Positions 39,478-49,487 of a stretch of DNA of 52,138 nucleotides are shown piece by piece. Under the pieces are notes generated by a model that made no database searches, had not been told where the DNA came from, and saw only the letters and a program-made list of their open reading frames with translations. Source of the stretch: Pseudomonadota bacterium (lineage in GTDB: Bacteria; Pseudomonadota; Gammaproteobacteria; GCA-001735895); the NCBI GenBank assembly GCA_022566015.1, contig JADFJT010000003.1:1-52138 (forward strand), written 5' to 3'. The translations under genes were made by a program, and so were the position numbers. How positions within the stretch are numbered: position 1 is the first letter of the stretch; each line of letters begins with the position of its first letter.

Positions 39478-41682
39478 ATGAATAGCACTATTCGTAATAC
39501 TGCCTCAGTATTGGCGCTCGTTATCCTGCTAGTGGTGTCGCTGTATTCGATCAGCGATGCTACTTCAAATTCGGCTACGTTTGGGAAATATTACAATTGG
39601 CTGGTATTTTTCAATGCGGCTGGCCTGGCCGCGTTACTGGGTCTGATCGTCTACAACCTTTACAAATTGATCGTCCAGTACCGAATGAAAGCGATCGGAT
39701 CTCGCCTGACAACTCGCCTGATCAGCGTGTTCGTATTATTGACAATTATTCCTGTGAGTATTGTTTACTATTTTTCGCTGAGCTTCTTGCACCGCAGCAT
39801 CGATAGCTGGTTCGATGTCGGTATAGAGACCGCGCTCGAAGATTCCCTGCAGCTGGGGCGTAGTGCGGTGGATTTGCGTAAGCGAGAGGCGCTTAACAAG
39901 GCACTTAAGATTGCGTCTGAAATTACCGATATAGCCGATGAATTAATGGTCGTTTATCTCGACGAAGCACGAGAACAGCATAATGCCAACGAGTTGACTC
40001 TGGTCGATCACGACCAGTCTATTCTGGCTTCGAGTAGCATCGACTCAACGGTTTTGCCGACTGCTTTATCGCTTACCGATGTAGGTGAGCTGGGTACTGA
40101 AAACCATTATCTGAATCTGGAGGAAAGCTCGGTATATGGGCTTTCGATACGCATTGTCGTACTGGTTCCTAGCTCAGATGTGACGGTACCGAGTAAGACT
40201 TTGCAGGCACTATTCCCTTTTGCCGATCGACTGAACGAATTGACTATAGGCGTGCAGAACGCTTTCGAGCAATACAAGGAACTAGCGGTATTACGCAATC
40301 CACTCAAAACCAGTTTTACCCTGGCGTTATCAGTTATTTGGTTAATGAGTGTGCTATCGGCGGTTTGGCTGGCATTTATAGCCGCACGAAAACTGGTTTC
40401 ACCCATTAGTGATCTGGTTGAAGGCACCATATCGGTCGCAGCGGGGGATTATGAAAAACAGCTTAGAGTAGAAGGTTCCGACGAACTCAGTATTTTGTTG
40501 CAATCGTTCAATACCATGACACGCAAAATTTCGAAATCGCGCGCGATTGCGGAACAAAGTCAGTTAATGGAAGCGATGCAAAAGAATTATCTGGAATCGG
40601 TGATGGCGCACATAAATTCCGGCGTATTAACCATTGACGAAACTGGATTTATCAAGAGTGGGAACCCGGCGGCCTGTTCAATTTTTGGTATAGAGAGTTA
40701 TTTCTTTACCGAACTTTACATCGATGACGTGGTGCGTGAATACCCGATGATGCAAGGATTTTTCGAAACGGTTCGAAGTCACATGCAGCAAGACTCCGAA
40801 TGGCAGGAAGAAGTAGTGATTTTCGGACACAGTGGAAGGAAAGTGCTCCGAGTGAGTGGTACCAGCCTGGAAACACAATCGGATAATCGAATGGAACAGG
40901 TGATAGTTGTTGACGATTTGACCGAATTGATCCAGGCGCAAAAAGATTCTGCCTGGAGCGAAATGGCCAGGCGCCTGGCACACGAAATTAAAAATCCGCT
41001 CACCCCAATTCAATTATCGGCTGAAAGATTGCAACGTATATTGAGCGGCGAAGTACCGCCGGATAAACAAATCATGCTTGACCGTTACACCCAGACTATC
41101 GTACAGCAGGTGGAGGCGATGAAATCGATGGTCAATGCCTTTAGCGACTATGCACGTTCTCCAGCACAAAAGTTGGAGTCCCTGAATTTGAATCAAATGC
41201 TCGAAGAGATCACGATACTGTATGATGAAGACAATACCGATGTGGCTATAGAACTTGATCTCGATATCTCGATGCCGGATATACAGGGCGACGCAGTGCG
41301 ATTACGTCAGCTGGTTCATAATCTAATAAAGAACAGCCTGGAATCGATCGATCAAATTGGGTGGATAAAAATGCAGACTCGTAGTGTGCGCGAAACTGGT
41401 CGACACTTCGCCGAGTTATCAGTTGAAGACAGTGGCGCTGGGATCGATGATAAAATATCCGAGACCCTGTTTGAGCCCTATGTCACAACAAAAACTTCGG
41501 GTAGTGGGCTTGGACTTGCCATTGTAAAGAAAATAGTCGATGAGCACGGTGGTGTGGTGTGGGTCGAGAAAAGTACCCAGGGCGGGGCAAAGTTCATAGT
41601 ACGCTTTCCGCTGACGTCGCAAATGAAGGACCAAACGAGTAGCAATGAAATCAGCGAAAAAGATGCCAGGGTAATTTCATGA
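39478..41682 (+). CDS. ntrY: NtrY-like sensor histidine kinase
   Basis: A 734-residue membrane kinase. Membrane spans lie at about residues 9-29, 43-65, 80-104 and 283-307, with a periplasmic segment between the last two. A HAMP domain follows (about 305-357, AARKLVSPISDLVEGTISVA), then a PAS domain (MAHINSGVLTIDETGFIKSG). The phosphoacceptor His is in RRLAHEIKNPLTPIQLSAER, and the ATPase has NLIKNSLES and GSGLGLAIVKKIVDEHGG. This is the NtrY architecture. It would phosphorylate the adjacent NtrX-like regulator, whose start it overlaps by ATGA. Confidence 0.92.
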   Translation: MNSTIRNTASVLALVILLVVSLYSISDATSNSATFGKYYNWLVFFNAAGLAALLGLIVYNLYKLIVQYRMKAIGSRLTTRLISVFVLLTIIPVSIVYYFSLSFLHRSIDSWFDVGIETALEDSLQLGRSAVDLRKREALNKALKIASEITDIADELMVVYLDEAREQHNANELTLVDHDQSILASSSIDSTVLPTALSLTDVGELGTENHYLNLEESSVYGLSIRIVVLVPSSDVTVPSKTLQALFPFADRLNELTIGVQNAFEQYKELAVLRNPLKTSFTLALSVIWLMSVLSAVWLAFIAARKLVSPISDLVEGTISVAAGDYEKQLRVEGSDELSILLQSFNTMTRKISKSRAIAEQSQLMEAMQKNYLESVMAHINSGVLTIDETGFIKSGNPAACSIFGIESYFFTELYIDDVVREYPMMQGFFETVRSHMQQDSEWQEEVVIFGHSGRKVLRVSGTSLETQSDNRMEQVIVVDDLTELIQAQKDSAWSEMARRLAHEIKNPLTPIQLSAERLQRILSGEVPPDKQIMLDRYTQTIVQQVEAMKSMVNAFSDYARSPAQKLESLNLNQMLEEITILYDEDNTDVAIELDLDISMPDIQGDAVRLRQLVHNLIKNSLESIDQIGWIKMQTRSVRETGRHFAELSVEDSGAGIDDKISETLFEPYVTTKTSGSGLGLAIVKKIVDEHGGVVWVEKSTQGGAKFIVRFPLTSQMKDQTSSNEISEKDARVIS

Positions 41683-42950
41683 GTGCGAGAATTCTTGTTG
41701 TTGACGACGAACCAGATATCAGAATTCTGCTCAAGGATATCCTGGAAGATGAAGGTTACGAGGTCGATACCGCAGCACATGCAAAAGCGGCGAATGAAAA
41801 AAAGCGATCAAATTCTCCCGACCTGATATTGCTTGATATATGGATGCCCGAAATTGATGGCGTTACTTTGTTAAAACAGTGGAAGGCATCCAATACTGAT
41901 AATTGTCCGGTGGTGATGATGTCCGGGCACGGCACCGTGGAAACAGCAGTGGAGGCGACTAAAATTGGCGCTTACGATTTTGTCGAGAAACCGCTTTCTA
42001 TGGCTAAACTATTGAGTACTGTAAAAGCAGCTCTTTCCAGCGCTTCCAATTTAGCGCGGCAGGAATCTCATGCAAGGAAAGAAGAGCCAGTGGGTAATAG
42101 CTATGCCGTACGCCAGCTTAAGCTAAAATTTCAAAATTTGAGCAGTTCCAGTGATGCAGTGTTTCTTAGCGGTGCTACCGGCAGCGGGCGTAAAATTTGG
42201 GCTTCTTATCTCGGCGAAATTTCGCATCCAGATAAAGCGATGCAAATTTTTGACCCTGGCCAGAAGCTGGATGAATTTCTGTCGCTAAACGCTAATCTTT
42301 ATATAGAAGAAATTATAGAGCTGGACGAGGGTCAGCAAATAGATATTTACCGCGCGATTGAAGACAAAACCAGGCATTCAGGCACTCGTTTAATACTGTC
42401 TAGTCGGTTAGATCATTTGCGGCTTGGCGAGCAGGCTAAAATGCTACCAGCACTTGCCGCTTGTTGGAGTAAAGCCATTCGTATTCCGTCCCTGGACGAG
42501 CATATTGAAGATATTCCGGAATTACTCGAGTATTACGTGAACTGGTATGGCGACCACGAACAATTACCTTATCGGCATTTTGGTGTGGCTGCGCAGAATT
42601 TTCTTCGCAACTATAGCTGGGATGGAGATATAACCCAATTAAAGCATTTCATTCAATCTATTTTGGCCAATAGTACCGATGAATCCATAGAACTGGATGA
42701 AATTCGACAGTTACTGCTGCAAACTAAGCCGGTCAATGTGCAGAAACCCGAAAATGCCATACAGGTCACTATAGATCTAGGCCTGGATTTGCGTCAGGCG
42801 AGAGAAGTATTTGAACGAGAGTATCTGGCTAAACACCTCGGTTTGTGCGGTAATAATATTGCCGAACTAGCGCGGCGGGTGGGGCAGGAGCGGACCCACT
42901 TATATCGCAAGCTAAAGTCACTAGGCCTGTATAGCAAGAAAAAATCCTGA
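41679..42950 (+). CDS. ntrX: NtrX-like response regulator with degenerate AAA+ domain
   Basis: A 423-residue response regulator. The receiver domain is complete (residues 4-118): D9-D10, phosphoacceptor D53 in LLDIWMP, S82, and K104 in VEKP. The central domain is that of a sigma-54 activator but decayed: the Walker A position reads GATGSGRK (165-172), with R171 where the invariant Lys belongs; the Walker B position reads LYIEEI; and the GAFTGA loop that contacts sigma-54 is missing, with the region shortened. A Fis-type HTH closes the protein ([20 protein letters not shown]). It probably binds DNA under phosphorylation control but should not drive sigma-54 open complexes. NtrX proteins have about 450-480 residues. 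Confidence 0.9.
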   Translation: MSARILVVDDEPDIRILLKDILEDEGYEVDTAAHAKAANEKKRSNSPDLILLDIWMPEIDGVTLLKQWKASNTDNCPVVMMSGHGTVETAVEATKIGAYDFVEKPLSMAKLLSTVKAALSSASNLARQESHARKEEPVGNSYAVRQLKLKFQNLSSSSDAVFLSGATGSGRKIWASYLGEISHPDKAMQIFDPGQKLDEFLSLNANLYIEEIIELDEGQQIDIYRAIEDKTRHSGTRLILSSRLDHLRLGEQAKMLPALAACWSKAIRIPSLDEHIEDIPELLEYYVNWYGDHEQLPYRHFGVAAQNFLRNYSWDGDITQLKHFIQSILANSTDESIELDEIRQLLLQTKPVNVQKPENAIQVTIDLGLDLRQAREVFEREYLAKHLGLCGNNIAELARRVGQERTHLYRKLKSLGLYSKKKS

Positions 42951-42951
42951 T

Positions 42952-44328
42952 ATGAAGATTATTATACTGGGCGCTGGGCAGGTCGGCTCAACGGTTGCGA
43001 GCGAACTTGCCCGTGACGAATCTAACGAAATTACCGTTATCGATATCGACCAGCATATCCTGACCGACTTACAGGATCGCCTGGATTTGCGAACTATTTG
43101 TGGTAACGGGTCTTATCCAAACATGCTCGAAATGGCTGGCGCCGACGATGCCGATATGCTGATCGCATTAACCAATAGCGACGAAATCAACATGGTTGCC
43201 TGCCAGGTTGCCTCGTCACTATTTAATACACCCACCAAAATTGCCCGTATTCGCTCACCAGAATACCTGGGTAATCCCGGACTGTTTGCAGCTGAATCTA
43301 TTCCGGTAGATGTAATGATAAGCCCAGAATCGCTGGTGACCGATTATATTTATCATCTGATCGAGCACCCCAGTGCGCTGCAAGTGCTGGATTTCGCTGG
43401 AGGGAAGGTGCAACTGGTTGCGGTCAAGGCTTACGATGATGGCCCTCTTTGTGGGCATGCATTAAAAACCATGAAACAACATGTGCCTGGTGTAGATATG
43501 CGGGTTGCCGCGATATTCCGAGACGGAGAATCGATTCAGCCCTCTGCCGAATGTGTTATCAAGGCCGACGATGAAGTGTTTTTTATTGCTGCCCGAAAGC
43601 ACATATCGATCGTAATTTCGGAATTGAGAAAACTCGAAAAACCGATCAAAAGAGTGATGCTGGCCGGCGGCGGCAACATCGGCGGACAACTGGCTGGACG
43701 GCTTGAAAAAGATTACCAGGTGAAGGTAATTGAATCCTCTCCCGCCCGCGCCAGAGAGCTGTCAGGCATTCTCGATTCTGCCATCGTTTTACTTGGAGAC
43801 GCTGCCGATCCGGATCTGCTGGCTGAGGAAAATATCGAGTCTATGGATGTTTTTTGTGCGCTGACCAACGACGATGAAGCAAATATATTGTCTTCGATGC
43901 TGGCTAAACGTCTGGGAGCGAGGAAAGTAATGTCGTTGATCAATCGCCCAGCTTATGTTGATTTAGTTGAAAGCGGCCTGATCGATATCGCCATCTCACC
44001 TCACCAGGTCACGATCGGAACGCTACTAGCGCATATACGGCGGGGTGATGTAGTCGCGGTCCATGCATTACGACACGGTTCAGCCGAAGCGATAGAAGCT
44101 GTAGCGCACGGAGATAGTAGTTCGTCGAAAGTGGTTGGACGCACCATCGAACAGATCAAGCTACCCAAAGGCGCCACCATTGGTGCCATTGTTCGTGGCG
44201 ACGAGGTGGTCATAGCCCATCACGACACGGTGATCGAATCCGAAGACCATGTGATCCTGCTTTTGATCGATAAGAAAAAAATCGCCGACGTGGAACGATT
44301 ATTTCAGGTTGGAATTACCTATTTTTAG
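42952..44328 (+). CDS. trkA: Trk potassium uptake regulatory protein TrkA
   Basis: A 458-residue TrkA with two repeats, each an NAD-binding RCK_N and a RCK_C domain. The first begins [20 protein letters not shown], the second [20 protein letters not shown] (about residue 234). [20 protein letters not shown] and [20 protein letters not shown] show the ligand site. It gates the TrkH channel, encoded 6 bases downstream, on nucleotide binding. It follows the ntrX stop by one base. Confidence 0.96.
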   Translation: MKIIILGAGQVGSTVASELARDESNEITVIDIDQHILTDLQDRLDLRTICGNGSYPNMLEMAGADDADMLIALTNSDEINMVACQVASSLFNTPTKIARIRSPEYLGNPGLFAAESIPVDVMISPESLVTDYIYHLIEHPSALQVLDFAGGKVQLVAVKAYDDGPLCGHALKTMKQHVPGVDMRVAAIFRDGESIQPSAECVIKADDEVFFIAARKHISIVISELRKLEKPIKRVMLAGGGNIGGQLAGRLEKDYQVKVIESSPARARELSGILDSAIVLLGDAADPDLLAEENIESMDVFCALTNDDEANILSSMLAKRLGARKVMSLINRPAYVDLVESGLIDIAISPHQVTIGTLLAHIRRGDVVAVHALRHGSAEAIEAVAHGDSSSSKVVGRTIEQIKLPKGATIGAIVRGDEVVIAHHDTVIESEDHVILLLIDKKKIADVERLFQVGITYF

Positions 44329-44334
44329 AGCGCC

Positions 44335-45786
44335 ATGCAGTTTTTAGTCGTACAGCGCGTACTAGGAATGCTGCTAATCATTTTTAGTAGCAGCCTGATA
44401 CCCCCGTATTTAGTCGGCCTTTTTTATCAGGATGGCGCCACGCAGCCTTTTATTCAGGCATTCATAATTACTGTGACCTGTGGGTTGCTGCTTTTTTTGC
44501 CGGTCAGGACCCATAAAAAAGAATTACGTCTACGCGACGGGTTTATGGTGGTGGTGCTATTTTGGACTGTTCTGGGTATTGCCGGTAGCTTGCCACTGTA
44601 TTTATCCGGTATTTACGATATTTCGATTACCGATGCAATTTTCGAATCGATGTCGGGGCTCACCACGACGGGTGCGACAGTGATCACGGGGATAGATGAG
44701 ATGCCGCATTCACTGCTGTTTTATCGACAGGAATTGCAGTGGCTCGGTGGCATGGGAATCATCGTTCTGGCCGTGGCGGTATTGCCAATGCTTGGCATCG
44801 GCGGAATGCAGTTATATCGGGCAGAAACGCCCGGACCGGTGAAGGATACTAAGCTGACGCCGCGTATCACCGAAACCGCTAAAGCACTCTGGTTTATCTA
44901 TATGAGCCTGACGGTCAGTTGCGCGCTGGCCTACTGGATGGCTGGTATGTCGAAATTCGATGCAGTGTCGCATGCTTTTTCCACGGTTGCGATTGGAGGC
45001 TTTTCTACCCACGATGCGAGTATTGGATACTTCGATAGCACTGCAATCGAATTGGTAGCTGTGGTGTTTATGCTGCTTTCAGGGATTAATTTTGCAGTCC
45101 ACTTTGTCGCGTTTCGCAATAAATCTCTGAAGCCTTATTGGCGCGACGCGGAATTTAGAACCTATGTCTCGGTACTGCTGGTGGTGAGTTTTATTACCAT
45201 AGGATATTTGCATTTTACCAAGACATTCGATTCGACCGCCGAGTCGATTATCGAGGGCTTGTTTCAGGTGGTTTCTATTGGCACCACGACTGGGTTTACC
45301 ACCGCAGAATATTACACCTGGCCTGGATTTTTGCCGGTGTTATTGTTGTACGTCAGTTTTATCGGTGGTTGCGCCGGTTCTACCGGTGGCGGTATTAAGG
45401 TGATTCGTGTTTTATTGCTGGTGAAACAGGGCGTGCGTGAACTAAAGCGTCTGATTCATCCCGCGGCCCAAATTGTAGTGAAAATAGGCAAGAAGCCCCT
45501 ACCGGAAAATGTAATCGAGGCCGTATGGGGTTTTTTCGCCGCCTACTTTGCAATATTGGCATTGATGGTACTGTTATTAATGGCCTCAGGACTGGACCAG
45601 GAGACGGCTTTTTCGGCGGTCGCGGCCTGTCTCAATAATCTGGGGCCAGGGCTTGGAGGCGTGGGTCAAAATTATGCCGAGATTAATGATTTTGCCAAGT
45701 GGGTATTAAGTCTCGCGATGCTACTCGGTAGACTGGAGATATTCACCCTGCTGGTATTATTCACGCCGGGTTTCTGGAGAAAATAA
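44335..45786 (+). CDS. trkH: Trk potassium transporter membrane subunit TrkH
   Basis: A 483-residue potassium channel-like transporter with about ten membrane spans and four P-loops. Pore signatures include SMSGLTTTGATVITG, FSTVAIGGFSTHD, VVSIGTTTGFTTAEY and CLNNLGPGLGGVGQNYAE. With TrkA it takes up K+, important for osmotic balance in salty habitats. It closes the operon; a RAYT unit follows. Confidence 0.96.
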   Translation: MQFLVVQRVLGMLLIIFSSSLIPPYLVGLFYQDGATQPFIQAFIITVTCGLLLFLPVRTHKKELRLRDGFMVVVLFWTVLGIAGSLPLYLSGIYDISITDAIFESMSGLTTTGATVITGIDEMPHSLLFYRQELQWLGGMGIIVLAVAVLPMLGIGGMQLYRAETPGPVKDTKLTPRITETAKALWFIYMSLTVSCALAYWMAGMSKFDAVSHAFSTVAIGGFSTHDASIGYFDSTAIELVAVVFMLLSGINFAVHFVAFRNKSLKPYWRDAEFRTYVSVLLVVSFITIGYLHFTKTFDSTAESIIEGLFQVVSIGTTTGFTTAEYYTWPGFLPVLLLYVSFIGGCAGSTGGGIKVIRVLLLVKQGVRELKRLIHPAAQIVVKIGKKPLPENVIEAVWGFFAAYFAILALMVLLLMASGLDQETAFSAVAACLNNLGPGLGGVGQNYAEINDFAKWVLSLAMLLGRLEIFTLLVLFTPGFWRK

Positions 45787-45804
45787 ATCAATGAAATCAA
45801 TGGC

Positions 45805-46629
45805 AAATCAATGGGGTCAGTATCGATTGATTTCTATTATCATTTGAGCTAGGGTAGTTCGTACGCTAATTTCTGTCATCCGAACAGTCTACCTATGGCT
45901 CGTCTTCCTCGTTTTGTCATCCCCGGCCAACCTCAGCACATTATTATCCGCGGCATTAATCGTGATCCCGTTTTCTATCGGGATGAGGACTATCGCTTTT
46001 ATCTTGAGAAGCTCCAGCAGGCCTGCGACAAACACCATTGCGAAGTGCATGCCTATGTGTTGATGACCAACCATGTCCATTTGTTGTTAACGCCTTATTC
46101 GGAGCAGGGTATGGGTAAGGCAATACAAATGCTGGGGCGTTATTACGTACAGTATTTTAACTATAGGAATCAAAGGACAGGCACACTCTGGGAAGGTCGA
46201 TATAAGGCGACATTAATCGATTCGGAACGGTATTTATTGACCTGCTATCGCTATTTCGAATTAAATCCAGTCAGGGCGAACATGGTTCCTCACCCTTCCG
46301 CCTATCCCTGGTCGAGTTATGGTTATAACGCGCTGGGACATACCGATATACTGGTGACACCCCATACCGAGTATCTCCAGCTTGGGTCGAACCCTGAGCA
46401 ACGTCAATTAGCCTACCGGGGACTCTTTAAAACTCATATAACCGAGAAAACATTATCCGAAATCAGGGATGCATCGAATAAGGCCTGGGTATTGGGGAGC
46501 ATTCAATTCAAACAGGAAATAGAGCAGATATTGAACCGACGTGTTAGTCCTTTAACCAAAGGTGGGGATAGAAAATCGAAGGCTTATCGGGATAACGCTA
46601 AAATCAATCGATACTGACCCCATTGATTT
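45805..46629 (+). mobile_element. RAYT transposase unit with perfect 29-bp inverted ends
   Basis: The 29 bases at 45805-45833 are the exact reverse complement of those at 46601-46629; their core is ATGGGGTCAGTATCGATTGA. They bracket one transposase gene whose last codons lie in the right end. Three AAATCAATG copies sit at the left edge (45784-45813). No clear target-site duplication is visible. Confidence 0.75.
45895..46617 (+). CDS. REP-associated tyrosine transposase (RAYT, Y1 family)
   Basis: A 240-residue Y1/HUH transposase-like protein. The N-terminal RFVIPGQPQHIIIRGINRDP is typical of the TnpA-REP group. The HUH motif is H60-V-H62 in VLMTNHVHLLLTP, and the nucleophile tyrosine is in YYVQYFNYR (about 83-90). 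The C-terminal ELNPVRANMVPHPSAYPWSS is diagnostic for RAYTs. The frame looks intact. Its stop codon is within the right inverted end of the unit. It would cut and join single-stranded DNA at cognate repeats. Confidence 0.9.
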   Translation: MARLPRFVIPGQPQHIIIRGINRDPVFYRDEDYRFYLEKLQQACDKHHCEVHAYVLMTNHVHLLLTPYSEQGMGKAIQMLGRYYVQYFNYRNQRTGTLWEGRYKATLIDSERYLLTCYRYFELNPVRANMVPHPSAYPWSSYGYNALGHTDILVTPHTEYLQLGSNPEQRQLAYRGLFKTHITEKTLSEIRDASNKAWVLGSIQFKQEIEQILNRRVSPLTKGGDRKSKAYRDNAKINRY

Positions 46630-46685
46630 ACTCTGGGAAGGTCGATATAAGGCGACATTAATCGATTCGGAACGGTATTTATTGA
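46630..46685 (+). pseudogene. Duplicated 56-base fragment of the RAYT gene
   Basis: These 56 bases are identical to 46185-46240 inside the intact RAYT gene (encoding the LWEGRYKATLIDSERYLL region). They start at the first base beyond the right inverted end. No start or complete domain remains, so it is a scrap of a second copy. Confidence 0.85.
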
Positions 46686-46699
46686 ATTTTACCGAACAC

Positions 46700-46728
46700 T
46701 TGCCCGGAGCCCTAGCTAGTAATATAGT
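46700..46728 (+). promoter_or_regulatory. Promoter of the TPP riboswitch-thiBPQ transcript
   Basis: A -35 box TTGCCC (46700-46705), a 17-base spacer and a -10 box TATAGT (46723-46728) would start transcription near 46735, at the beginning of the riboswitch. The promoter lies only 15 bases beyond the RAYT fragment. Confidence 0.55.
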
Positions 46729-46737
46729 AGTCCTTCC

Positions 46738-46840
46738 TCAACGGGGTGCTCTATTGAGCTGAGAGGTTGCTGTACACGAAGGGTACAGATGCCAACTCGA
46801 TGAACCTGATCCAGATAATACTGGCGTAGGGATGTGAGAG
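46738..46840 (+). ncRNA. TPP (THI-box) riboswitch
   Basis: The conserved core is present: GGGGTGC at the start, GCTGAGAGG (46758-46766), then TGAACCTGATCCAGATAATA and CTGGCGTAGGGA (46801-46832). A variable P3 arm (TGTACACGAAGGGTACA) lies between. It binds thiamine pyrophosphate and would lower expression of thiBPQ when TPP is plentiful. Downstream, GAGAGA (46836-46841) can pair with TCTCTC (46862-46867) ahead of five T, a possible terminator acting as the expression platform. Confidence 0.95.
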
Positions 46841-46913
46841 AATCATCGGCATTCCCCCCCATCTCTCCTTTTTATATTCGTCCAAATTAATATTGGGCTC
46901 AATGGAGATAATC

Positions 46914-47921
46914 ATGAAATTAATTATGCGTGTTACTGCAGTAGCGTTTCTGTGCCTGTACGTTCCTTATGCTGCACAGGCAGCCAGTTCGCCGCTAGTG
47001 ATTTATACTTATGATTCGTTTGTCAGTGAGTGGGGTCCGGGCCCCCAGGTCAAAGAGGCGTTTGAAGCGCAATGCGACTGCGTGATCGAGTTCACAGGCC
47101 TGGAAGACGGAGTGTCAATTCTGAATCGACTGAAACTCGAAGGCAAAAATTCCAGGGCCGATATTATTCTCGGTATCGATACTAATTTGACTGCCGAGGC
47201 TCGGGCTACCGGGTTGTTTGAAGAACATGGAATGACACTGGATAACTCGGCCTTACCGGACGCCTGGGAAGACGATACTTTTCTACCGTACGATTACGGT
47301 TATTTTGCTTTTGTTTATAACCAGGAATTGTTGAAAAACCCCCCGAGCAGTTTAAGGCAACTGGTTGAAAATTCTCAGGGGCCGACGATCCTTGTGCAAG
47401 ACCCACGTACCTCAACACCGGGGCTGGGCTTACTGCTCTGGATAAAGAAGATATATGGCGATCAGGCCTCTGACGCCTGGGCAAAATTATCAGACCGGAT
47501 TGTGACTGTAAGCAAGGGCTGGAGTGAAGCCTACGGAATGTTTCTCAAGGGCGAAGCAGACATGGTGCTGAGTTATACCACTTCACCAGCCTATCATATC
47601 ATTGCTGAGCAGGATCAACGTTTTGCGGCAGCAAAATTTTCAGAAGGCCATTATCAGCAAATTGAAGTGGCCGGGCTGGTTAAAAGTAGCCAGCAAAAGG
47701 ATCTGGGTCGCCAATTTTTGCAGTTTATGCTCAGCGAGCGATTCCAGAGCATTATTCCGACCACCAACTGGATGTACCCTGCTGCTCTGGCGGCGTCGAA
47801 ATTACCACAGGAGTTCAACGCGCTGATCGACCCGTCTCCAGCACTGCTGTTCGATGACAAAATTGTTGCGCGCGAACGCAAGGCCTGGATCAATGAATGG
47901 CTTGAGGTCATGTCAAAATAA
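46914..47921 (+). CDS. thiB: Thiamine ABC transporter, periplasmic binding protein
   Basis: A 335-residue binding protein. The signal peptide covers residues 1-23 (ending AAQA). The mature start LVIYTYDSFVSEWGPGP and FEAQCDCVIEFTGLEDGVSI (both characteristic of TbpA/ThiB) and ILGIDTNLTAEA identify it. It captures thiamine or TPP for ThiPQ. ATG at 46914 is chosen over an upstream in-frame start, as it directly precedes the signal peptide and has GGAG about 7 bases upstream. A TPP riboswitch controls it. Confidence 0.94.
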   Translation: MKLIMRVTAVAFLCLYVPYAAQAASSPLVIYTYDSFVSEWGPGPQVKEAFEAQCDCVIEFTGLEDGVSILNRLKLEGKNSRADIILGIDTNLTAEARATGLFEEHGMTLDNSALPDAWEDDTFLPYDYGYFAFVYNQELLKNPPSSLRQLVENSQGPTILVQDPRTSTPGLGLLLWIKKIYGDQASDAWAKLSDRIVTVSKGWSEAYGMFLKGEADMVLSYTTSPAYHIIAEQDQRFAAAKFSEGHYQQIEVAGLVKSSQQKDLGRQFLQFMLSERFQSIIPTTNWMYPAALAASKLPQEFNALIDPSPALLFDDKIVARERKAWINEWLEVMSK

Positions 47922-47933
47922 AACGACTATACA

Positions 47934-49487
47934 ATGCGTTCAGCTTACCTGGTACTTGCGATTCTGGGTATTGTAGTGCTGCTTCCTATGGCAGGACTTT
48001 TGAACCTAAGTCAGTTGCCGGGTTTTGAACCACAGGACCTACAGTTCTGGCACAGTGCCTATATACGCAGGGTCGTAGTCTTCAGTTTCTGGCAGGCATT
48101 ATTGTCGTCGCTGTTGAGCGTTATCCCGGCGGTATTGGTCGCTCGGGCATTTGCCCACACTGGTGATTTCCCGTTTCGTTCGCTGTTATTGCGACTATTC
48201 GGAATACCACTAGTCGTACCCTCGGTGGTCGCGGTACTGGGCATCGTATCGGTTTACGGGAGTGGCGGATGGATTCCGCTTGGGCGTTCGCTCTACGGTA
48301 TAAATGGCATATTGCTGGCGCACGTATTTTTTAATCTGCCACTGGCGGTAAGACTATTGTTGCCGGTTTGGCAAGGGATTCCCCGGCATCACTGGCAACT
48401 GGGCGAGCAATTGGGTTTTAGCAAATGGCATCGCTGGCGATACCTGGAGTGGCCGGCATTAAGAGAGGGCTTGCCGGGTGTTTTACTGCTCGTATTCATG
48501 CTCTGTCTGACCAGTTTTGCGGTCGTGCTGACACTCGGGGGCGGGCCGAAAAGCACCACGCTGGAAGTCGCTATATACCAGTCATTACGATATGACTTTG
48601 ATCCGGCGCAGGCAGTGATACTCGCGCTATTACAATTGTCTTTATGCGTACTGGTAGCGGTAGCTATGTTCAGGTTCCAGAAATTGCCAGAAGTGGAAAT
48701 ATCGATTTCTTCGCAAGCCATCGAATCGCAAAATTACCGAAGCCTGTTGAATTGGGCGGTTATAGTATTTGCGGGCATCTTTGTCGGTTTGCCACTGGCA
48801 TCCCTGCTGATAGACGGGTTGTTAGGGCCGCTTGGTCGGGTAGTGAGCAATATTAATATATGGCGTGCGGCCGGGAATACTTTAATGTTGGGATTAGCTG
48901 CAGCGCTGTTATCGAATATTGCTGGCTGGTTTTTGCTGCGTGGCAGTAGCGAACTTGCAAACCAAGGTCACCTCAAACAGGCGAAACTGATTGAGCTTTG
49001 CGGTTCTGTTATCTACGTCGTGCCACCGCTCGTGATTGGCACCGGCATTTTTGTGCTGTTTTCAGACTATGTCGATATTTTCGAGTGGGTTTACCCGGTG
49101 GTGATCCTGGTCAATGCAATGATGGGGTTACCGTTCGTGATTCGTACCCTGGGTCCTTCAATGCGTCAAAACAGGATGCGATACGAGTATTTGTGTCACA
49201 GCCTCGCGCTCGACGGATGGAATCGGTTTCGCATCATCGACTGGCCATTACTGCGTCGCCCTCTAGGCTTGTCTGCAGCGTTGGTGGCTGCGTTGGCCAT
49301 GGGAGATCTGGGCGTCATTGCTCTGTTCGGTACGCCAAAAACCGCGACCATGCCATTGGTGATTTACCAGCAGCTGGGCGCCTACCTGATACCGCAGGCC
49401 ACGGTAACTGCATTGCTACTGCTGGGCCTGTGCCTGATGGTATTCTGGGCGCTGGAACGCTGCATCGGTGGAAATCAAAATGCTTGA
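47934..49487 (+). CDS. thiP: Thiamine ABC transporter permease
   Basis: A 517-residue permease with two fused transport modules of about six spans each (about residues 40-250 and 270-510). The ATPase-contact loops are GEQLGFSKWHRWRYLEWPAL and CHSLALDGWNRFRIIDWPLL. PLVVPSVVAVLGIVSVYG and AAALVAALAMGDLGVIALFG are typical of ThiP. It starts 12 bases after thiB and its end overlaps thiQ by 8 bases. Confidence 0.93.
   Translation: MRSAYLVLAILGIVVLLPMAGLLNLSQLPGFEPQDLQFWHSAYIRRVVVFSFWQALLSSLLSVIPAVLVARAFAHTGDFPFRSLLLRLFGIPLVVPSVVAVLGIVSVYGSGGWIPLGRSLYGINGILLAHVFFNLPLAVRLLLPVWQGIPRHHWQLGEQLGFSKWHRWRYLEWPALREGLPGVLLLVFMLCLTSFAVVLTLGGGPKSTTLEVAIYQSLRYDFDPAQAVILALLQLSLCVLVAVAMFRFQKLPEVEISISSQAIESQNYRSLLNWAVIVFAGIFVGLPLASLLIDGLLGPLGRVVSNINIWRAAGNTLMLGLAAALLSNIAGWFLLRGSSELANQGHLKQAKLIELCGSVIYVVPPLVIGTGIFVLFSDYVDIFEWVYPVVILVNAMMGLPFVIRTLGPSMRQNRMRYEYLCHSLALDGWNRFRIIDWPLLRRPLGLSAALVAALAMGDLGVIALFGTPKTATMPLVIYQQLGAYLIPQATVTALLLLGLCLMVFWALERCIGGNQNA

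Noticed and set aside
46562..46762. A 66-residue plus-strand frame after the RAYT gene
   Set aside because: It runs from the RAYT 3' end through the duplicated 56-base scrap into the riboswitch, a chance composite.
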